Part shown: piece after piece, positions 1 to 8,850 of the stretch | Layout of the letters: each line of letters starts with the position of its first letter | Position numbering within the stretch: the first letter of the stretch is position 1 | Notes under the pieces: model-generated | Seen by the model: only the letters and a program-made list of their open reading frames with translations | Told to the model about the DNA's origin: nothing | The model's database searches: none | Source of the DNA: Silvimonas iriomotensis | Lineage (GTDB): Bacteria > Pseudomonadota > Gammaproteobacteria > Burkholderiales > Chitinibacteraceae | DNA length: 64,000 bases | Reading direction: 5' to 3' | NCBI RefSeq assembly: GCF_014645535.1 | Contig: NZ_BMLX01000002.1 | Coordinates: forward strand, 983,021 to 1,047,020 | Translations under genes and position numbers: made by a program

Positions 1-960
1 AGCGGTGACGTACCAGGCGGCGTCCGGCAGATAGGCCGAGCGCAATTGCAGCAGGCCGTCTTCTGTTTGCGCCACGTCCACCCCCGGCAGCGCTTGCCAC
101 GGGTGATCAGGGTGATTGCGCCAGGCAATGCCGCCGGTTTCCGAACTCCCGAAAATCTCACGCGTGGCAAGGCCGGTGCGTTCCCGCAGATGATGCGAAG
201 CGGCGGCCGGCAGCGGGCCGCCTGACGAAAACACCGCCTGGCAGCGGGCGGCAAATGCACTCAGATCCACCTGATCAGGCAGGCGCTTGAGAAACGCCGG
301 GCTGCTGACCAGCACTAGCGGCGTGTTGCCGGGCCATTGCGCCAGTTCTTCGGCAAAGGTCAGCAGGTGCGCGGCAAATGGCCGGCCGGCGACCAGCGGC
401 CAGATAATGCGGAACAACAAACCATACAGATGCTGTTGCGAGACCGTGGCCACCACGCACGCCTGGCGGGATATCTGCCCGCCGAACACCCCCTCCTGCG
501 CGCGCATTTCGTCATCAAGCTGCGCCAGTTTTTTGGGAATGCGGCCAGGTTCCCCGGTCGAGCCAGAGGTAAACACTTCTACCGCGCGCAGTTCAGGAGC
601 CAATGCGGTCAGGGTGAGTGGCGCGGCATCAGCCCAACGGGTGATGTCGGCGTCGGCAAACTCCCCCACCAGCGCCACCGAGAGGGCTTTGACCCGCGCG
701 GTGGTTTGCGGCGTGTTGTCACCCGGCAAGATGACACAGCGGCCGGCATGCCAGGCACCCAGCAGCCAGACGCAGGCCTGATAGCAATCCGTGCTGTAGA
801 GCGCGACATCGCCGGCGGGCAGTGCAAAGAGCGTGGCGGCCGCACGGGCAACATCGGCCCGCCACTGGCCACGCGTGATCAACGCACCACGGACATACGC
901 CAGCGGCAGATCATCCGCCCCGGCCAGCGCCCCCGTCACCAGAGAGAAACACTCAGCCAT
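1..960 (-). CDS. AMP-ligase / acyl-CoA synthetase-like, aryl polyene cluster (partial)
   Basis: The first 320 codons of an adenylate-forming enzyme; the 3' end lies left of the window. The P-loop-like A3 motif TSGSTG is at residues 131-136 and an FGSSETGG A5 motif at about 270-277. Such enzymes activate a carboxylic acid with ATP and load it on CoA or a carrier protein. Its start ATG overlaps the end of the membrane-protein gene by 8 bases, and two acyl carrier proteins lie just upstream, so loading an aryl starter (4-hydroxybenzoate/cinnamate type in known aryl polyene clusters) onto one of them is the likely job. The N-terminal part is short compared with typical 500-residue acyl-CoA synthetases, as usual for the enzymes of these clusters. 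Family call firm; substrate is inference. Confidence 0.85.
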   Translation of the reverse strand, partial: MAECFSLVTGALAGADDLPLAYVRGALITRGQWRADVARAAATLFALPAGDVALYSTDCYQACVWLLGAWHAGRCVILPGDNTPQTTARVKALSVALVGEFADADITRWADAAPLTLTALAPELRAVEVFTSGSTGEPGRIPKKLAQLDDEMRAQEGVFGGQISRQACVVATVSQQHLYGLLFRIIWPLVAGRPFAAHLLTFAEELAQWPGNTPLVLVSSPAFLKRLPDQVDLSAFAARCQAVFSSGGPLPAAASHHLRERTGLATREIFGSSETGGIAWRNHPDHPWQALPGVDVAQTEDGLLQLRSAYLPDAAWYVTA

Positions 961-1483
961 GACGACGCACCCGCTGGCGAATCAACCATTCGCCGCCCAG
1001 CATCAGCCCGATCAGCCCGTAGGCGATCAAGCCGTTATAGATAGACCACACCCGCGCATCGCCATACAGCGCAGTGGCAAGCGCAATCAGCCCGTTGGCG
1101 GCAAAAAACACGCACCAGGCCACCGTGACACGGCGGGTGTAACGCACGCCGGATTCCGGCAGATCAGGTTCAGTCAGACGGGCAATCCGTTCAATCATGG
1201 TTTGCGGCGCTTTCAGACTCAGCGCAAAAACAATCAGCATGGCAAGGTTGACCAGCACCGGGTACAAGCGCACCGGCAAATCAGAGCGCAGCAGCAAGGC
1301 CAGTACGCCGAACACTGCCGCAGCCGGCGCCAGCCAGGACAAACCCGGCAACAGGGCGCGACGGCGCCACGCAAACGGCAGCAACACGACACCCACCAGC
1401 CAGAGCGGCCAGCCCAGGGCGTGAAACAGCCAGAACAGCGCAGGAATGATCAGGCCGGCAAGCGCGGCAAGCCATGCGGGCAT
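953..1483 (-). CDS. Multi-pass membrane protein of the aryl polyene cluster (COG4648-like)
   Basis: About 176 residues, mostly hydrophobic, with five or six predicted membrane spans and a charged stretch (Glu/Arg-rich) in the middle. A protein of this kind sits between the carrier proteins and the AMP-ligase in aryl polyene clusters; its biochemical role is not known to me. I chose the ATG at 1483; the frame is open upstream to a TTG at 1516 and neither start has a convincing ribosome binding site. The stop overlaps the AMP-ligase start, indicating translational coupling. Confidence 0.7.
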   Translation of the reverse strand: MPAWLAALAGLIIPALFWLFHALGWPLWLVGVVLLPFAWRRRALLPGLSWLAPAAAVFGVLALLLRSDLPVRLYPVLVNLAMLIVFALSLKAPQTMIERIARLTEPDLPESGVRYTRRVTVAWCVFFAANGLIALATALYGDARVWSIYNGLIAYGLIGLMLGGEWLIRQRVRRHG

Positions 1484-1522
1484 ATCAGCAGACCAGCAAC
1501 AAGGTGATCGTCGCAATACCGC

Positions 1523-1786
1523 TTAGTGCTGGATCAGCTGGTAAACAGCTTCCACCACATCGTTGATCGTGCGCACCGACTTGAACGCCTCGGGCTGCAG
1601 GCGCTTGCCGGTGACTTGCTTGAGTTTCACGATCAGGTCGACAGCGTCGATGCTGTCGATATCCAGATCTTCATACAGGCGCGCATCCGGGCTGATGCGG
1701 GCGGGATCGGTCTCAAACGACTCGACCAGATCTTTGGCGATCCAGTTATAGATTTCTTCTTTGGTCATGCTTGTCACAGTGCTCAT
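1523..1786 (-). CDS. Acyl carrier protein (second of tandem pair)
   Basis: An 87-residue acyl carrier protein with the phosphopantetheine attachment motif DIDSIDAVD; the modified serine is residue 45. An AAGGA ribosome binding site lies 7 bases before the ATG. It carries acyl intermediates as thioesters during chain extension. It differs clearly in sequence from the neighbouring carrier protein (1853-2113), and aryl polyene clusters normally have two carriers with separate starter and extender roles. The position, 66 bases after the first carrier gene, fits a single operon. Confidence 0.92.
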   Translation of the reverse strand: MSTVTSMTKEEIYNWIAKDLVESFETDPARISPDARLYEDLDIDSIDAVDLIVKLKQVTGKRLQPEAFKSVRTINDVVEAVYQLIQH

Positions 1787-1852
1787 GGCTTCATCCTTGC
1801 GGCGGCAGGTGGTTTTGCCGGCGCTTTGCCAGCAATCTGCATTTGTTATCTG

Positions 1853-2113
1853 TTACTTCGTCCGGTGGCTGCCCACAAACGCAGCAAGCGCGCTGACCGA
1901 CGCGAAATGCCGCCGTGTTTCTTCTGAATCAGCCGCAAAACTCAGGCCATATTTCTTTTGCAGCGCCACACCCAGTTCCAGCGCATCGATGGAATCCAGG
2001 CCCAGGCCATCTACAAACAGGGGCGCATCGGCGTCGATGTCGTCCGGGGTTATTTCTTCGAGATTCAGGCTCTCGATGATCAGTGTTTTGATCTCAGCGA
2101 TCAGCGGGTCCAT
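1853..2113 (-). CDS. Acyl carrier protein (first of tandem pair)
   Basis: An 86-residue acyl carrier protein; the motif GLGLDSIDALEL places the phosphopantetheine serine at residue 41. It starts inside the end of the acyltransferase gene (20-base overlap), a strong sign of co-translation. The domain fills the whole protein: four-helix carrier fold, acidic helix II after the serine. Which of the two carriers takes the aromatic starter and which the malonyl extender cannot be told from sequence alone. Confidence 0.92.
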   Translation of the reverse strand: MDPLIAEIKTLIIESLNLEEITPDDIDADAPLFVDGLGLDSIDALELGVALQKKYGLSFAADSEETRRHFASVSALAAFVGSHRTK

Positions 2114-2876
2114 ATCCGGTTATCTCCCTCTTGAAAAACTGCTCCAGCCACGTGGTCAACCAGCGTGCCTGCAGTGCGGGCTCTTCTGTACCCGCGACTA
2201 AGGTCCCGACCGCCACATCATCCAGCACTTCAACATGAAAGTGCGGGCGACGGGGTGGTGGCCGATACCACTTGCTGCCTTTGGTCAGCGTTTGTTCCGA
2301 CACGGTAATCACCACAGGGGTAATCAGCCGCTGGCCGCGCACTGCAATATTGGCAGCACCGCGTTGAAACCGCATGTCCCCGCCTGGCACGGTGCGCGTG
2401 CCTTCCGGAAACACGATCAGATTGTTGCCGCGCTCCATGGAGCTGACGGCGTCCGCCACCAGCTGCGGGCCGGTGGCATTGCTGATATACCCGGCCAGAC
2501 GCACCGGGCCTGCCGTCACCGGGTTGCGCCACAGCGCGGCCTTGACCACGCAATCGGGCCGCGGGATCAGCGACATCAAGATCACCACGTCAATCAGCGA
2601 CGGGTGATTGGCCAGCACCAGCAGCCCTTCGCGCTGCAGTTTTTCGGCGCCCTGAACGGTCAGGTTCATGGCACCCGTCATCTGCATGATCCACACAAAC
2701 AAACCGATGGCGCGGCGGATAAAATTCTTGGCGGTTTTTTCACGCCAGCCATGGCGCGGCAACAACAGCGACAACGGCCACAAAAACAGGCCGATCAACG
2801 CGCAGCCCAGCCCGAACAGGGCAAAACAGAGCCCGAATACCGCAGCACGCCACCACCGGGACAATGCGTTCTTCAT
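2094..2876 (-). CDS. Lysophospholipid acyltransferase (PlsC-like) of the aryl polyene cluster
   Basis: 260 residues with a long hydrophobic N-terminus (roughly residues 11-38) and the two landmarks of glycerolipid acyltransferases: H-x4-D (HPSLID, near residue 91) and FPEGTR (near 157). These enzymes move an acyl group from a carrier or CoA to a lipid hydroxyl at the inner membrane. In aryl polyene clusters such a protein is thought to attach the polyene or a fatty acid to the lipid anchor. It starts 4 bases inside the upstream ketosynthase gene (ATGA) and overlaps the downstream carrier gene by 20 bases. Confidence 0.88.
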   Translation of the reverse strand: MKNALSRWWRAAVFGLCFALFGLGCALIGLFLWPLSLLLPRHGWREKTAKNFIRRAIGLFVWIMQMTGAMNLTVQGAEKLQREGLLVLANHPSLIDVVILMSLIPRPDCVVKAALWRNPVTAGPVRLAGYISNATGPQLVADAVSSMERGNNLIVFPEGTRTVPGGDMRFQRGAANIAVRGQRLITPVVITVSEQTLTKGSKWYRPPPRRPHFHVEVLDDVAVGTLVAGTEEPALQARWLTTWLEQFFKREITGYGPADR

Positions 2877-3580
2877 GCGCGCCTTGTCATGACCCAGCCA
2901 GACTTCGTCAACGAGAGCTGCGGCGCCTCAGTCAGCACAAAGCGCAGCACATCCAGCGCGTTGGCATCGCTGGCGGCTTCTTCCAGTTGCCAGGACAACG
3001 CATAGTCATCCCCTGGCACCAGCGTCAGCATGATGGCAAACGCGGGCGTTTCCGGTTCTGCAAACGGGCTGTAAAGCGCCGGCAGCGGTTCATCACAAAA
3101 CACCAGACGCACGCGCGGTGCGCCATCGGTGACTTGCATGGCGGCCTCAAACAAACCGGCCTGCGCCGTTTGCGTGCCTGCGGCCAGCGCCATGACGCGG
3201 GCCGGCTCTTTGCGGGCAATGGTGTACAAACCAGCCACCGCGTTATGCACCGACATGCTGAATGCCTGGGGCGATACCGCGTGGCTGCGCGCCAGTTCAC
3301 GCAGCAAGGCCGTCGATTGCTGGATCTCGCCAAAGCGCGACGCAAACACGATATTGGCCGCACTGTCCGCTTCAGACTGATACAGCACTTCCAGCGCCAT
3401 GCGCCCCAGACGCTGCGCGCGTCGGCGCAACATGGGTGGCATGCCTGCGACACCGGGCTCAGCACCTTCCGGCGCACGCGCCGGCGCGCCCTGTGCGGCC
3501 CAGTCTTGCCAGGCTTGCGCACTGGTCAGGTCCGGCGCCCAGGCGGCCCAGCTTTCCAGCCCGAATTGCAATGCATCCAC
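2873..3580 (-). CDS. Ketosynthase-like chain length factor, Cys-less (Ketoacyl-synt_2 type)
   Basis: 235 residues resembling the N-terminal half of a beta-ketoacyl synthase. The region that holds the catalytic cysteine in active ketosynthases reads AAGTQTAQAG here, with no cysteine, as in chain length factors that pair with an active ketosynthase. The protein is about half normal ketosynthase length, which is usual for this family in aryl polyene clusters. It starts with GTG at 3580 (no in-frame ATG nearby). It is the first recognised gene of the minus-strand operon; its active partner would be expected further left, outside the window. Confidence 0.85.
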   Translation of the reverse strand: MDALQFGLESWAAWAPDLTSAQAWQDWAAQGAPARAPEGAEPGVAGMPPMLRRRAQRLGRMALEVLYQSEADSAANIVFASRFGEIQQSTALLRELARSHAVSPQAFSMSVHNAVAGLYTIARKEPARVMALAAGTQTAQAGLFEAAMQVTDGAPRVRLVFCDEPLPALYSPFAEPETPAFAIMLTLVPGDDYALSWQLEEAASDANALDVLRFVLTEAPQLSLTKSGWVMTRRA

Positions 3581-3672
3581 TACCGACCCACCCTGGCAAG
3601 ATCGCGTCGCAGTCGCATATAACGCGGAAAATCCATTAAAAACATGATGCTGCCGCCAAAAAGCGCGCCCAT
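3580..3672 (-). CDS. Possible 30-residue ORF coupled to the chain length factor gene
   Basis: A small frame starting MGALFGG and ending in an Arg-rich tail (RLRRDLARVGR). Its TAG stop overlaps the GTG start of the ketosynthase-like gene as TAGTG, an arrangement typical of translational coupling. There is no good ribosome binding site, and the frame stays open upstream into the antiporter gene, so it may be only chance. No family recognised. Confidence 0.2.
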   Translation of the reverse strand: MGALFGGSIMFLMDFPRYMRLRRDLARVGR

Positions 3673-3695
3673 GCTGCCATAGCCCGCGTGTGTAC

Positions 3696-4913
3696 TCAAT
3701 ACTGCAGGCCGTCTTGCAGTTTGCGCTGACGACACACCTGTAACAGGTTGACCAGCGGCCCGGTCATCAGCGTGGTGACAAAGGCCATCAACACCATTGC
3801 GGCAAAGACCGGCGCGGTGAGCAGCCCCAGGTCCATGCCGATATTCAAAATCACCAGTTCCATCAGGCCGCGGGCATTCATCAACACCGCGACCAAGGCC
3901 GAGGTTGCGGCGGTACAACCCGTCATCCGCGCCCCGATAAACGCCCCACCCGCCTTGCCCGCGCAGGCCACCCCAATCACCGCGGCGACCAGCAACACGT
4001 CGGTCATGCCGGTCAGTTGCAAATGCGTACGCAAGCCGGTGAAGGCAAAAAACAAGTGCAGCGCCCAGACCATGGGCCGCGCCACAAGGCGCAACACCCG
4101 GGGCACCAGTACCGGATGCCGCGGCATGACCACGCCAGCCAGAAAGGCACCCAGCAACATATGCAGACCCAGGTGATCAGCCAGCCAGGCAAAGCTGATC
4201 AGCACCATCAGGCTCGTGATCAGATAAACCTGCAATGACGGCTGCCACTGCACCAGTTTTGCCAGGGCCGGACGCACCAGCCACAGCATGAAGCCCACCC
4301 AGGCCAGACCCAGCACAACACTGGGCAACTGACCCGCGCCAGGCTTGCAGAAAATCAGGACGACCGCCAGCAGCACCCACATGCAAATATCGCTGAACAC
4401 GGCGGCGGCCATGGCGATACCGCCGGCCTCGGTGGCCAGCAGGTTTTTTTCGCGCAGGATACGGGCCAGCACCGGCAGCGCAGTCATGCTCAGCGCCGTA
4501 CCGGTAAACAGCACAAAAGCCAGTTGCGGCACCTGGCCTTGCGCGTATTGCGGGTACAACCACAGCGCCAGCGCACAGCCCAGTGCAAACGGCAACACAA
4601 TGCCGCAGAGACTGACCGCGATCACCGTCCACTTTTGCCGGCGCATCACGCTGGCCTGCTGTTCCAGACCCAGCGAAAACATGAACAGCGCAATCGCCGC
4701 CTGGCTTACCCAGCCCAGCGCGGCCATACCCTGTGTCGGAAACAACCAGCCCGATACCGCCGGCAACGCCGCGCCCAGTACCGACGGGCCCAGCAGCAAG
4801 CCAGCCGCCATCTCACCCACCACGCGTGGCTGGCCACTGCGGCGCGCCAGCCAGCCCGCAGCAAGGCATGCGGCAATCACAACAGTGATCTGCAAAGGCA
4901 AGAGCAAGAACAT
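3696..4913 (-). CDS. Cation:proton antiporter (CPA2, Kef/NapA type)
   Basis: About 405 residues forming 11-13 membrane spans. The beginning (PRVVGEMAAGLLLGPSVLG) is the characteristic first conserved block of Kef-type Na+/H+ or K+/H+ exchangers. There is no C-terminal TrkA-N or USP domain, so it is the short form of the family. I chose the ATG at 4913; an upstream TTG at 4940 would add nine hydrophilic residues and has no ribosome binding site. It lies 115 bases upstream of the polyene operon on the same strand, so read-through is possible, but no functional link is evident. Ion specificity cannot be read from the sequence. Confidence 0.85.
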   Translation of the reverse strand: MFLLLPLQITVVIAACLAAGWLARRSGQPRVVGEMAAGLLLGPSVLGAALPAVSGWLFPTQGMAALGWVSQAAIALFMFSLGLEQQASVMRRQKWTVIAVSLCGIVLPFALGCALALWLYPQYAQGQVPQLAFVLFTGTALSMTALPVLARILREKNLLATEAGGIAMAAAVFSDICMWVLLAVVLIFCKPGAGQLPSVVLGLAWVGFMLWLVRPALAKLVQWQPSLQVYLITSLMVLISFAWLADHLGLHMLLGAFLAGVVMPRHPVLVPRVLRLVARPMVWALHLFFAFTGLRTHLQLTGMTDVLLVAAVIGVACAGKAGGAFIGARMTGCTAATSALVAVLMNARGLMELVILNIGMDLGLLTAPVFAAMVLMAFVTTLMTGPLVNLLQVCRQRKLQDGLQY

Positions 4914-5070
4914 GGCGGGGCCGTCGGGGTAATCAGGCAATCATGCGGTTCGGGAGCGCCGCAGTATATCAGAAGGCGTCTTACGGCTGACTCGGTGCTT
5001 GCCGACACGGATTTGCCCGGCCTGGCGACATCACGGGCTCAAGATGCCAGATGGGTATTCTTACGCCCGT

Positions 5071-6045
5071 TCAATCAGCCTGCGCGAGGATGGCTTCAAT
5101 CCGGGCGATCTCGTCGTCACCGAAGGCGGTGTGGTTCAGCGCGGCCAGATTGTGTTCGATTTGCGCGACACGGCTGGCGCCGATAATGGCCGAGGTTGCA
5201 TTGCGCAGCACCCAGGCCAGCGCCATTTGCGCCAGTGACTGCCCGCGTGCCAGCGCCAGGGCATTGAGTTGCCGGGCCTTGGCCACGCGTTGCAGGACTT
5301 TTTCCGGCGTGAGAAAAGGGCTGTCCGGGTCCATGGCGCGTGAGCCTTCCGGCAGGCCATCCAGATAGCGATCAGTCAGCAGCCCTTGCGCCAGCGGGCT
5401 GAAGGCAATCAGCCCGATGCCCTCGGCCTTGAGGTAATCCACCAGACCGCCCTCTACCCAGCGCTCGAACATGGAATACCGCGCCTGATGAATCAGACAT
5501 GGCGTACCCAGTTGCTTGAGGGCTGTGACAGCCGCAATGGTTTGCGGCAAGGTGTAATTGGACAAACCCACATAGCGCGCCTTGCCCTGGCGCACGGCGG
5601 CATCCAGCGCCGCCATGGTTTCTTCCACCGGTGTTTCAGGGTCCGGACGGTGCGAGTAAAACAGGTCAACGTGATCCAGCCGCATGCGCTTGAGGCTTTG
5701 ATCCAGGCTGGCCAGCAGACTCTTGCGGCTGCCCCAGTTGCCATACGGCCCCGGCCACATCACATAGCCGGCCTTGGTACTGATAAAGAGTTCGTGCCGA
5801 TGACCGCGCAAACTGCTGGAAAGGACCTCGCCAAACCGGGTTTCGGCACTGCCAGGCGGCGGGCCGTAATTGTTGGCAAGGTCCATATGCACCACGCCCA
5901 GATCGAGGGCGCGGTGCAGCATGGCCCGGATATCCACCATGGCGCGGTTGTCGCCAAAGTTGTGCCACAAACCCAGCGAAACGGCCGGCAGCTTGACGCC
6001 GCTATGACCGCAACGCCGGAACAACACCTCCGGGCTGATGCTCAT
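5071..6045 (-). CDS. Aldo/keto reductase, YghZ/GpR type
   Basis: 324 residues, a TIM-barrel NADPH reductase. The tetrad is visible: Asp and Tyr in DLANNYGPPPGSAE, Lys in STKAGY, His in YSHRPD. The PPPGSAE loop after the Tyr is typical of the L-glyceraldehyde-3-phosphate reductase (YghZ) group, which also detoxifies methylglyoxal. The frame stays open upstream, but the ATG at 6045 fits the family N-terminus and lies 7 bases after the galK stop, making galT-galK-reductase one operon. Its role next to galactose genes is unclear; the natural substrate is inferred. Confidence 0.85.
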   Translation of the reverse strand: MSISPEVLFRRCGHSGVKLPAVSLGLWHNFGDNRAMVDIRAMLHRALDLGVVHMDLANNYGPPPGSAETRFGEVLSSSLRGHRHELFISTKAGYVMWPGPYGNWGSRKSLLASLDQSLKRMRLDHVDLFYSHRPDPETPVEETMAALDAAVRQGKARYVGLSNYTLPQTIAAVTALKQLGTPCLIHQARYSMFERWVEGGLVDYLKAEGIGLIAFSPLAQGLLTDRYLDGLPEGSRAMDPDSPFLTPEKVLQRVAKARQLNALALARGQSLAQMALAWVLRNATSAIIGASRVAQIEHNLAALNHTAFGDDEIARIEAILAQAD

Positions 6046-6052
6046 GCGTGGC

Positions 6053-7207
6053 TCACAGTTCGCTGGCGCCAGCGCTGGCGTGGCAAACGTAGGGCTCTGC
6101 CGGCAAGCCTTGCGCGTTGCGGTAGTGCTCCGCCACGGCAGCCTTGACGTCTTCGACCATGGCATCGGGCACCAGCGACACCACGCAGCCGCCAAAGCCG
6201 CCACCCGTCATGCGTACGCCACCCTCAGCGCCCACCACCAGCTTGACGATGTCGACCAGCTCATCGATCAGCGGCACGGTGATTTCAAAGTCATCGCGCA
6301 TCGATACATGCGATTCGGCCATCAGCACGGCCATGCGGGTCATGTCACCACTGGCCAGTGCCTCGGCGGCATCCAGCGTGCGCTGGTTTTCCGTGATGAT
6401 ATGGTGCGCGCGGCGGAACACCACCGGGTCCAGTTTGCCGACGGCGGCCTGCAACTGGCCCAGCGTGACATCACGCAGCGCCTTCGCGCCAAAAAACGCG
6501 GCGGCTTCTTCGCACTGGCGGCGGCGGGTGTTGTACTCGCTGCCCACCAGACCACGCTGGATGCGCGAATTGAGGATCAGCACGGTGTAACCGGCCGGCA
6601 TGGATACCGAACGCGTTTGCAGCGAGCGGCAATCAATCAGCAGCGCGTGTTCTGGCTGGCCACTGGCAGAGATCAGTTGATCCATGATGCCGCAATGGCA
6701 GCCCACGAACTCGTTCTCGGCCTTCTGGGCATTGAGCGCGTTGTCAGCGGGCGAGAGTTCCAGTTCATACGCCGTCTTGAACGCCTGCCCCACCGCCACC
6801 ATCAGCGAGGCAGAAGAACTCAGGCCCGCGCCTTGCGGGATATCGCCGCTGATGACCATATCCATGCCACCAAAGCGGTAGCCGCGCTTTTTCAGGTAAA
6901 CAATGGCGCCGCGCACATAGGTGGCCCAGAGCATGTCTTTGGCCTGCCCGACTTCGTCATCGAGCGAGAACATGTCGACCTGGTTTTCATAATCGGCCGC
7001 CACCACGCGCACCGTGTTGTCATCACGCGGGGAACACGCAATCGCGGTGAAGTGGTTGATGGCGCACGGCAACACAAAGCCATCGTTGTAATCGGTATGT
7101 TCACCGATCAGGTTGACGCGACCAGGCGCCTGCACGATGTGCCGCGGCAGCACCCCAAACGTTTCAATAAAGCGCGCATTGACGCGCATATCCGGACCAG
7201 GCATCAC
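6053..7207 (-). CDS. galK: Galactokinase
   Basis: 384 residues, the normal length. The galactokinase signature ([19 protein letters not shown]) is near residues 28-46, the GHMP ATP-binding loop [10 protein letters not shown] near 128-137, and the C-terminal GHMP motif MTGGGFGG near 340. It phosphorylates alpha-D-galactose at C1 in the cytoplasm, the first Leloir step. The start overlaps the galT stop by 4 bases. galE is not in the window; UDP-galactose 4-epimerase must be elsewhere. Confidence 0.97.
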   Translation of the reverse strand: MMPGPDMRVNARFIETFGVLPRHIVQAPGRVNLIGEHTDYNDGFVLPCAINHFTAIACSPRDDNTVRVVAADYENQVDMFSLDDEVGQAKDMLWATYVRGAIVYLKKRGYRFGGMDMVISGDIPQGAGLSSSASLMVAVGQAFKTAYELELSPADNALNAQKAENEFVGCHCGIMDQLISASGQPEHALLIDCRSLQTRSVSMPAGYTVLILNSRIQRGLVGSEYNTRRRQCEEAAAFFGAKALRDVTLGQLQAAVGKLDPVVFRRAHHIITENQRTLDAAEALASGDMTRMAVLMAESHVSMRDDFEITVPLIDELVDIVKLVVGAEGGVRMTGGGFGGCVVSLVPDAMVEDVKAAVAEHYRNAQGLPAEPYVCHASAGASEL

Positions 7208-8256
7208 AGCCCCTTTTCGTTTTGCAGATAATGCACTTCAGATAATTGCTGCAGACGTGCAGCCGCTTGTTCGGGGGTAATGTCCCGCTGGGTTTCCGCC
7301 ATCATTTCGTAGCCGACCATGAACTTGCGCACCGAGGCCGAGCGCAGCAAAGGCGGATAGAAATGCGCATGCAGTTGCCAGTGCGCGCCATCGTTCAGCG
7401 CGTTGGATGGCGCCCCGTGCCAGCCCATCGAATACGGGAAAGACGTATTGAAGAGGTTGTCGTAGCGCGTGGTCAGCTTCTTGATGATCACGGCCAGATC
7501 CTGTTTTTGCGCGGCACCCAGTTTGTCCAGATGCGTGACATGGGCCTTGGGCGTCAGCAGCGTCTCGAACGGCCAGGCGGCCCAGTACGGCACCACGGCA
7601 ATCCAGTGTTCGGTTTCCACCACCGTGCGCGTGCCATCGGCCTGCTCACGCTGGATGTAATCAAGCAGCATGGGCGTGCCGTGCCCGGCAAACCACGCGG
7701 CCTGGTGTTCGTCTTCTGCCGCCACTTCGGTCGGCAGGAAATTGCTGGCCCACAATTGGCCATGCGGGTGCGGGTTGGAGCAGCCCATCGCCGCGCCCTT
7801 GTTCTCGAACACCTGCACCCACTCCCACTCGCCCGAGAGTTCTGCAACTTGCTCGCACCACGTGTTCACCACGTAGCCCAGATCATCCAGCGAGAGTTCC
7901 GGCAACGTCTTGCTGTGATCAGGCGAGAAACAGATCACCCGTGCCAGACCCCGAGCGGCACTGGCGCGAAACAGCGGGTCCTGGTTGTCCGGCGGTGCCG
8001 GGGTGTCGTTGAGCAACGCGGCAAAATCATTGCCGAACACATAAGTGTGTTTGTAATCGGGATTGTGATCGCCAGAGACACGCTGGTTACCGGCACACAG
8101 GTAACACGTGGGATCATGGGCGGGCCGGGCTTCAACAACCGGTGCATCCATCTGGCCTTGCCAGGGGCGCTTGGCCCGATGCGGAGAAACCAGCACCCAC
8201 CGCCCGGTCAGCGGGTTGTAGCGGCGATGCGGGTGATCGACGGGATCAAACATCAA
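7204..8256 (-). CDS. galT: Galactose-1-phosphate uridylyltransferase
   Basis: 350 residues, close to E. coli GalT (348). The active-site HPHGQ histidine triad is in [12 protein letters not shown] (near residue 168). Zn-binding candidates include the CYLC pair near residue 52 and its downstream histidines. It exchanges UMP between UDP-glucose and galactose-1-phosphate. First gene of galT-galK-aldo/keto reductase; the AT-rich region upstream holds a 13-base palindrome that could be an operator. Confidence 0.97.
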   Translation of the reverse strand: MMFDPVDHPHRRYNPLTGRWVLVSPHRAKRPWQGQMDAPVVEARPAHDPTCYLCAGNQRVSGDHNPDYKHTYVFGNDFAALLNDTPAPPDNQDPLFRASAARGLARVICFSPDHSKTLPELSLDDLGYVVNTWCEQVAELSGEWEWVQVFENKGAAMGCSNPHPHGQLWASNFLPTEVAAEDEHQAAWFAGHGTPMLLDYIQREQADGTRTVVETEHWIAVVPYWAAWPFETLLTPKAHVTHLDKLGAAQKQDLAVIIKKLTTRYDNLFNTSFPYSMGWHGAPSNALNDGAHWQLHAHFYPPLLRSASVRKFMVGYEMMAETQRDITPEQAAARLQQLSEVHYLQNEKGL

Positions 8257-8375
8257 AACTCCTGAGCTTGGGGCTACCGGCGACGGCTGGGCAGAGGCCG
8301 GCAGAATCGTTCATCATGCCATGCTCGGGGCATGACCGGACTGGCATTGTAGCGCCTTCCAGACCCGCATAGATA

Positions 8376-8388
8376 TTATTACTAATAA
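8376..8388. promoter_or_regulatory. 13-base perfect palindrome between galT and ynfA
   Basis: TTATTACTAATAA lies in an unusually AT-rich patch of the divergent galT/ynfA intergenic region (8257-8500). Its symmetry and position upstream of galT suggest a repressor site or part of a promoter. No known operator consensus is matched with confidence. Confidence 0.3.
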
Positions 8389-8500
8389 ATTAGTTTTCGT
8401 ATGGACACAAGCCAGTGGTCATATGGACTAAATAGCTACACAAGGGCGGTCAAACCGCTTCACATATAGATAATTACGTCATCACCCGGATGATATTGTC

Positions 8501-8833
8501 ATGCTCGCACTGAAAACACTGACCCTGTTCATCATCACTGCACTGGCGGAAATCCTGGGCTGCTATCTGCCCTGGTTGTGGCTGCGCAAAGGCGCTCCCA
8601 GTTGGTTGCTGATCCCCGCCCTGATCAGTCTGGCTGCGTTTGCCGGCTTGCTCACCCTGCATCCGACAGGCGCGGGGCGCACCTATGCGGCATACGGTGG
8701 CGTCTATGTGATGGTGGCCGTGGCCTGGATGTGGCTGGTAGAAGGCGTGCGCCCCGATCGCTGGGATGCCATCGGGGCGCTGGTGTCGCTGGCCGGCATG
8801 GCCATTATCTTTTTTGCGCCACGCGGGACGTAA
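8501..8833 (+). CDS. YnfA family (UPF0060) small membrane protein
   Basis: 110 residues with four predicted membrane spans (about 6-26, 33-52, 63-82, 89-106). The start [22 protein letters not shown] and the block [15 protein letters not shown] are hallmarks of the UPF0060/YnfA family, related in fold to small multidrug resistance transporters. Role in efflux is suggested for some members but not settled. Monocistronic; converges on the Zur-like gene with only 17 bases between stops. Confidence 0.93.
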   Translation: MLALKTLTLFIITALAEILGCYLPWLWLRKGAPSWLLIPALISLAAFAGLLTLHPTGAGRTYAAYGGVYVMVAVAWMWLVEGVRPDRWDAIGALVSLAGMAIIFFAPRGT

Positions 8834-8850
8834 CGCAGGGGCTGATCCGC

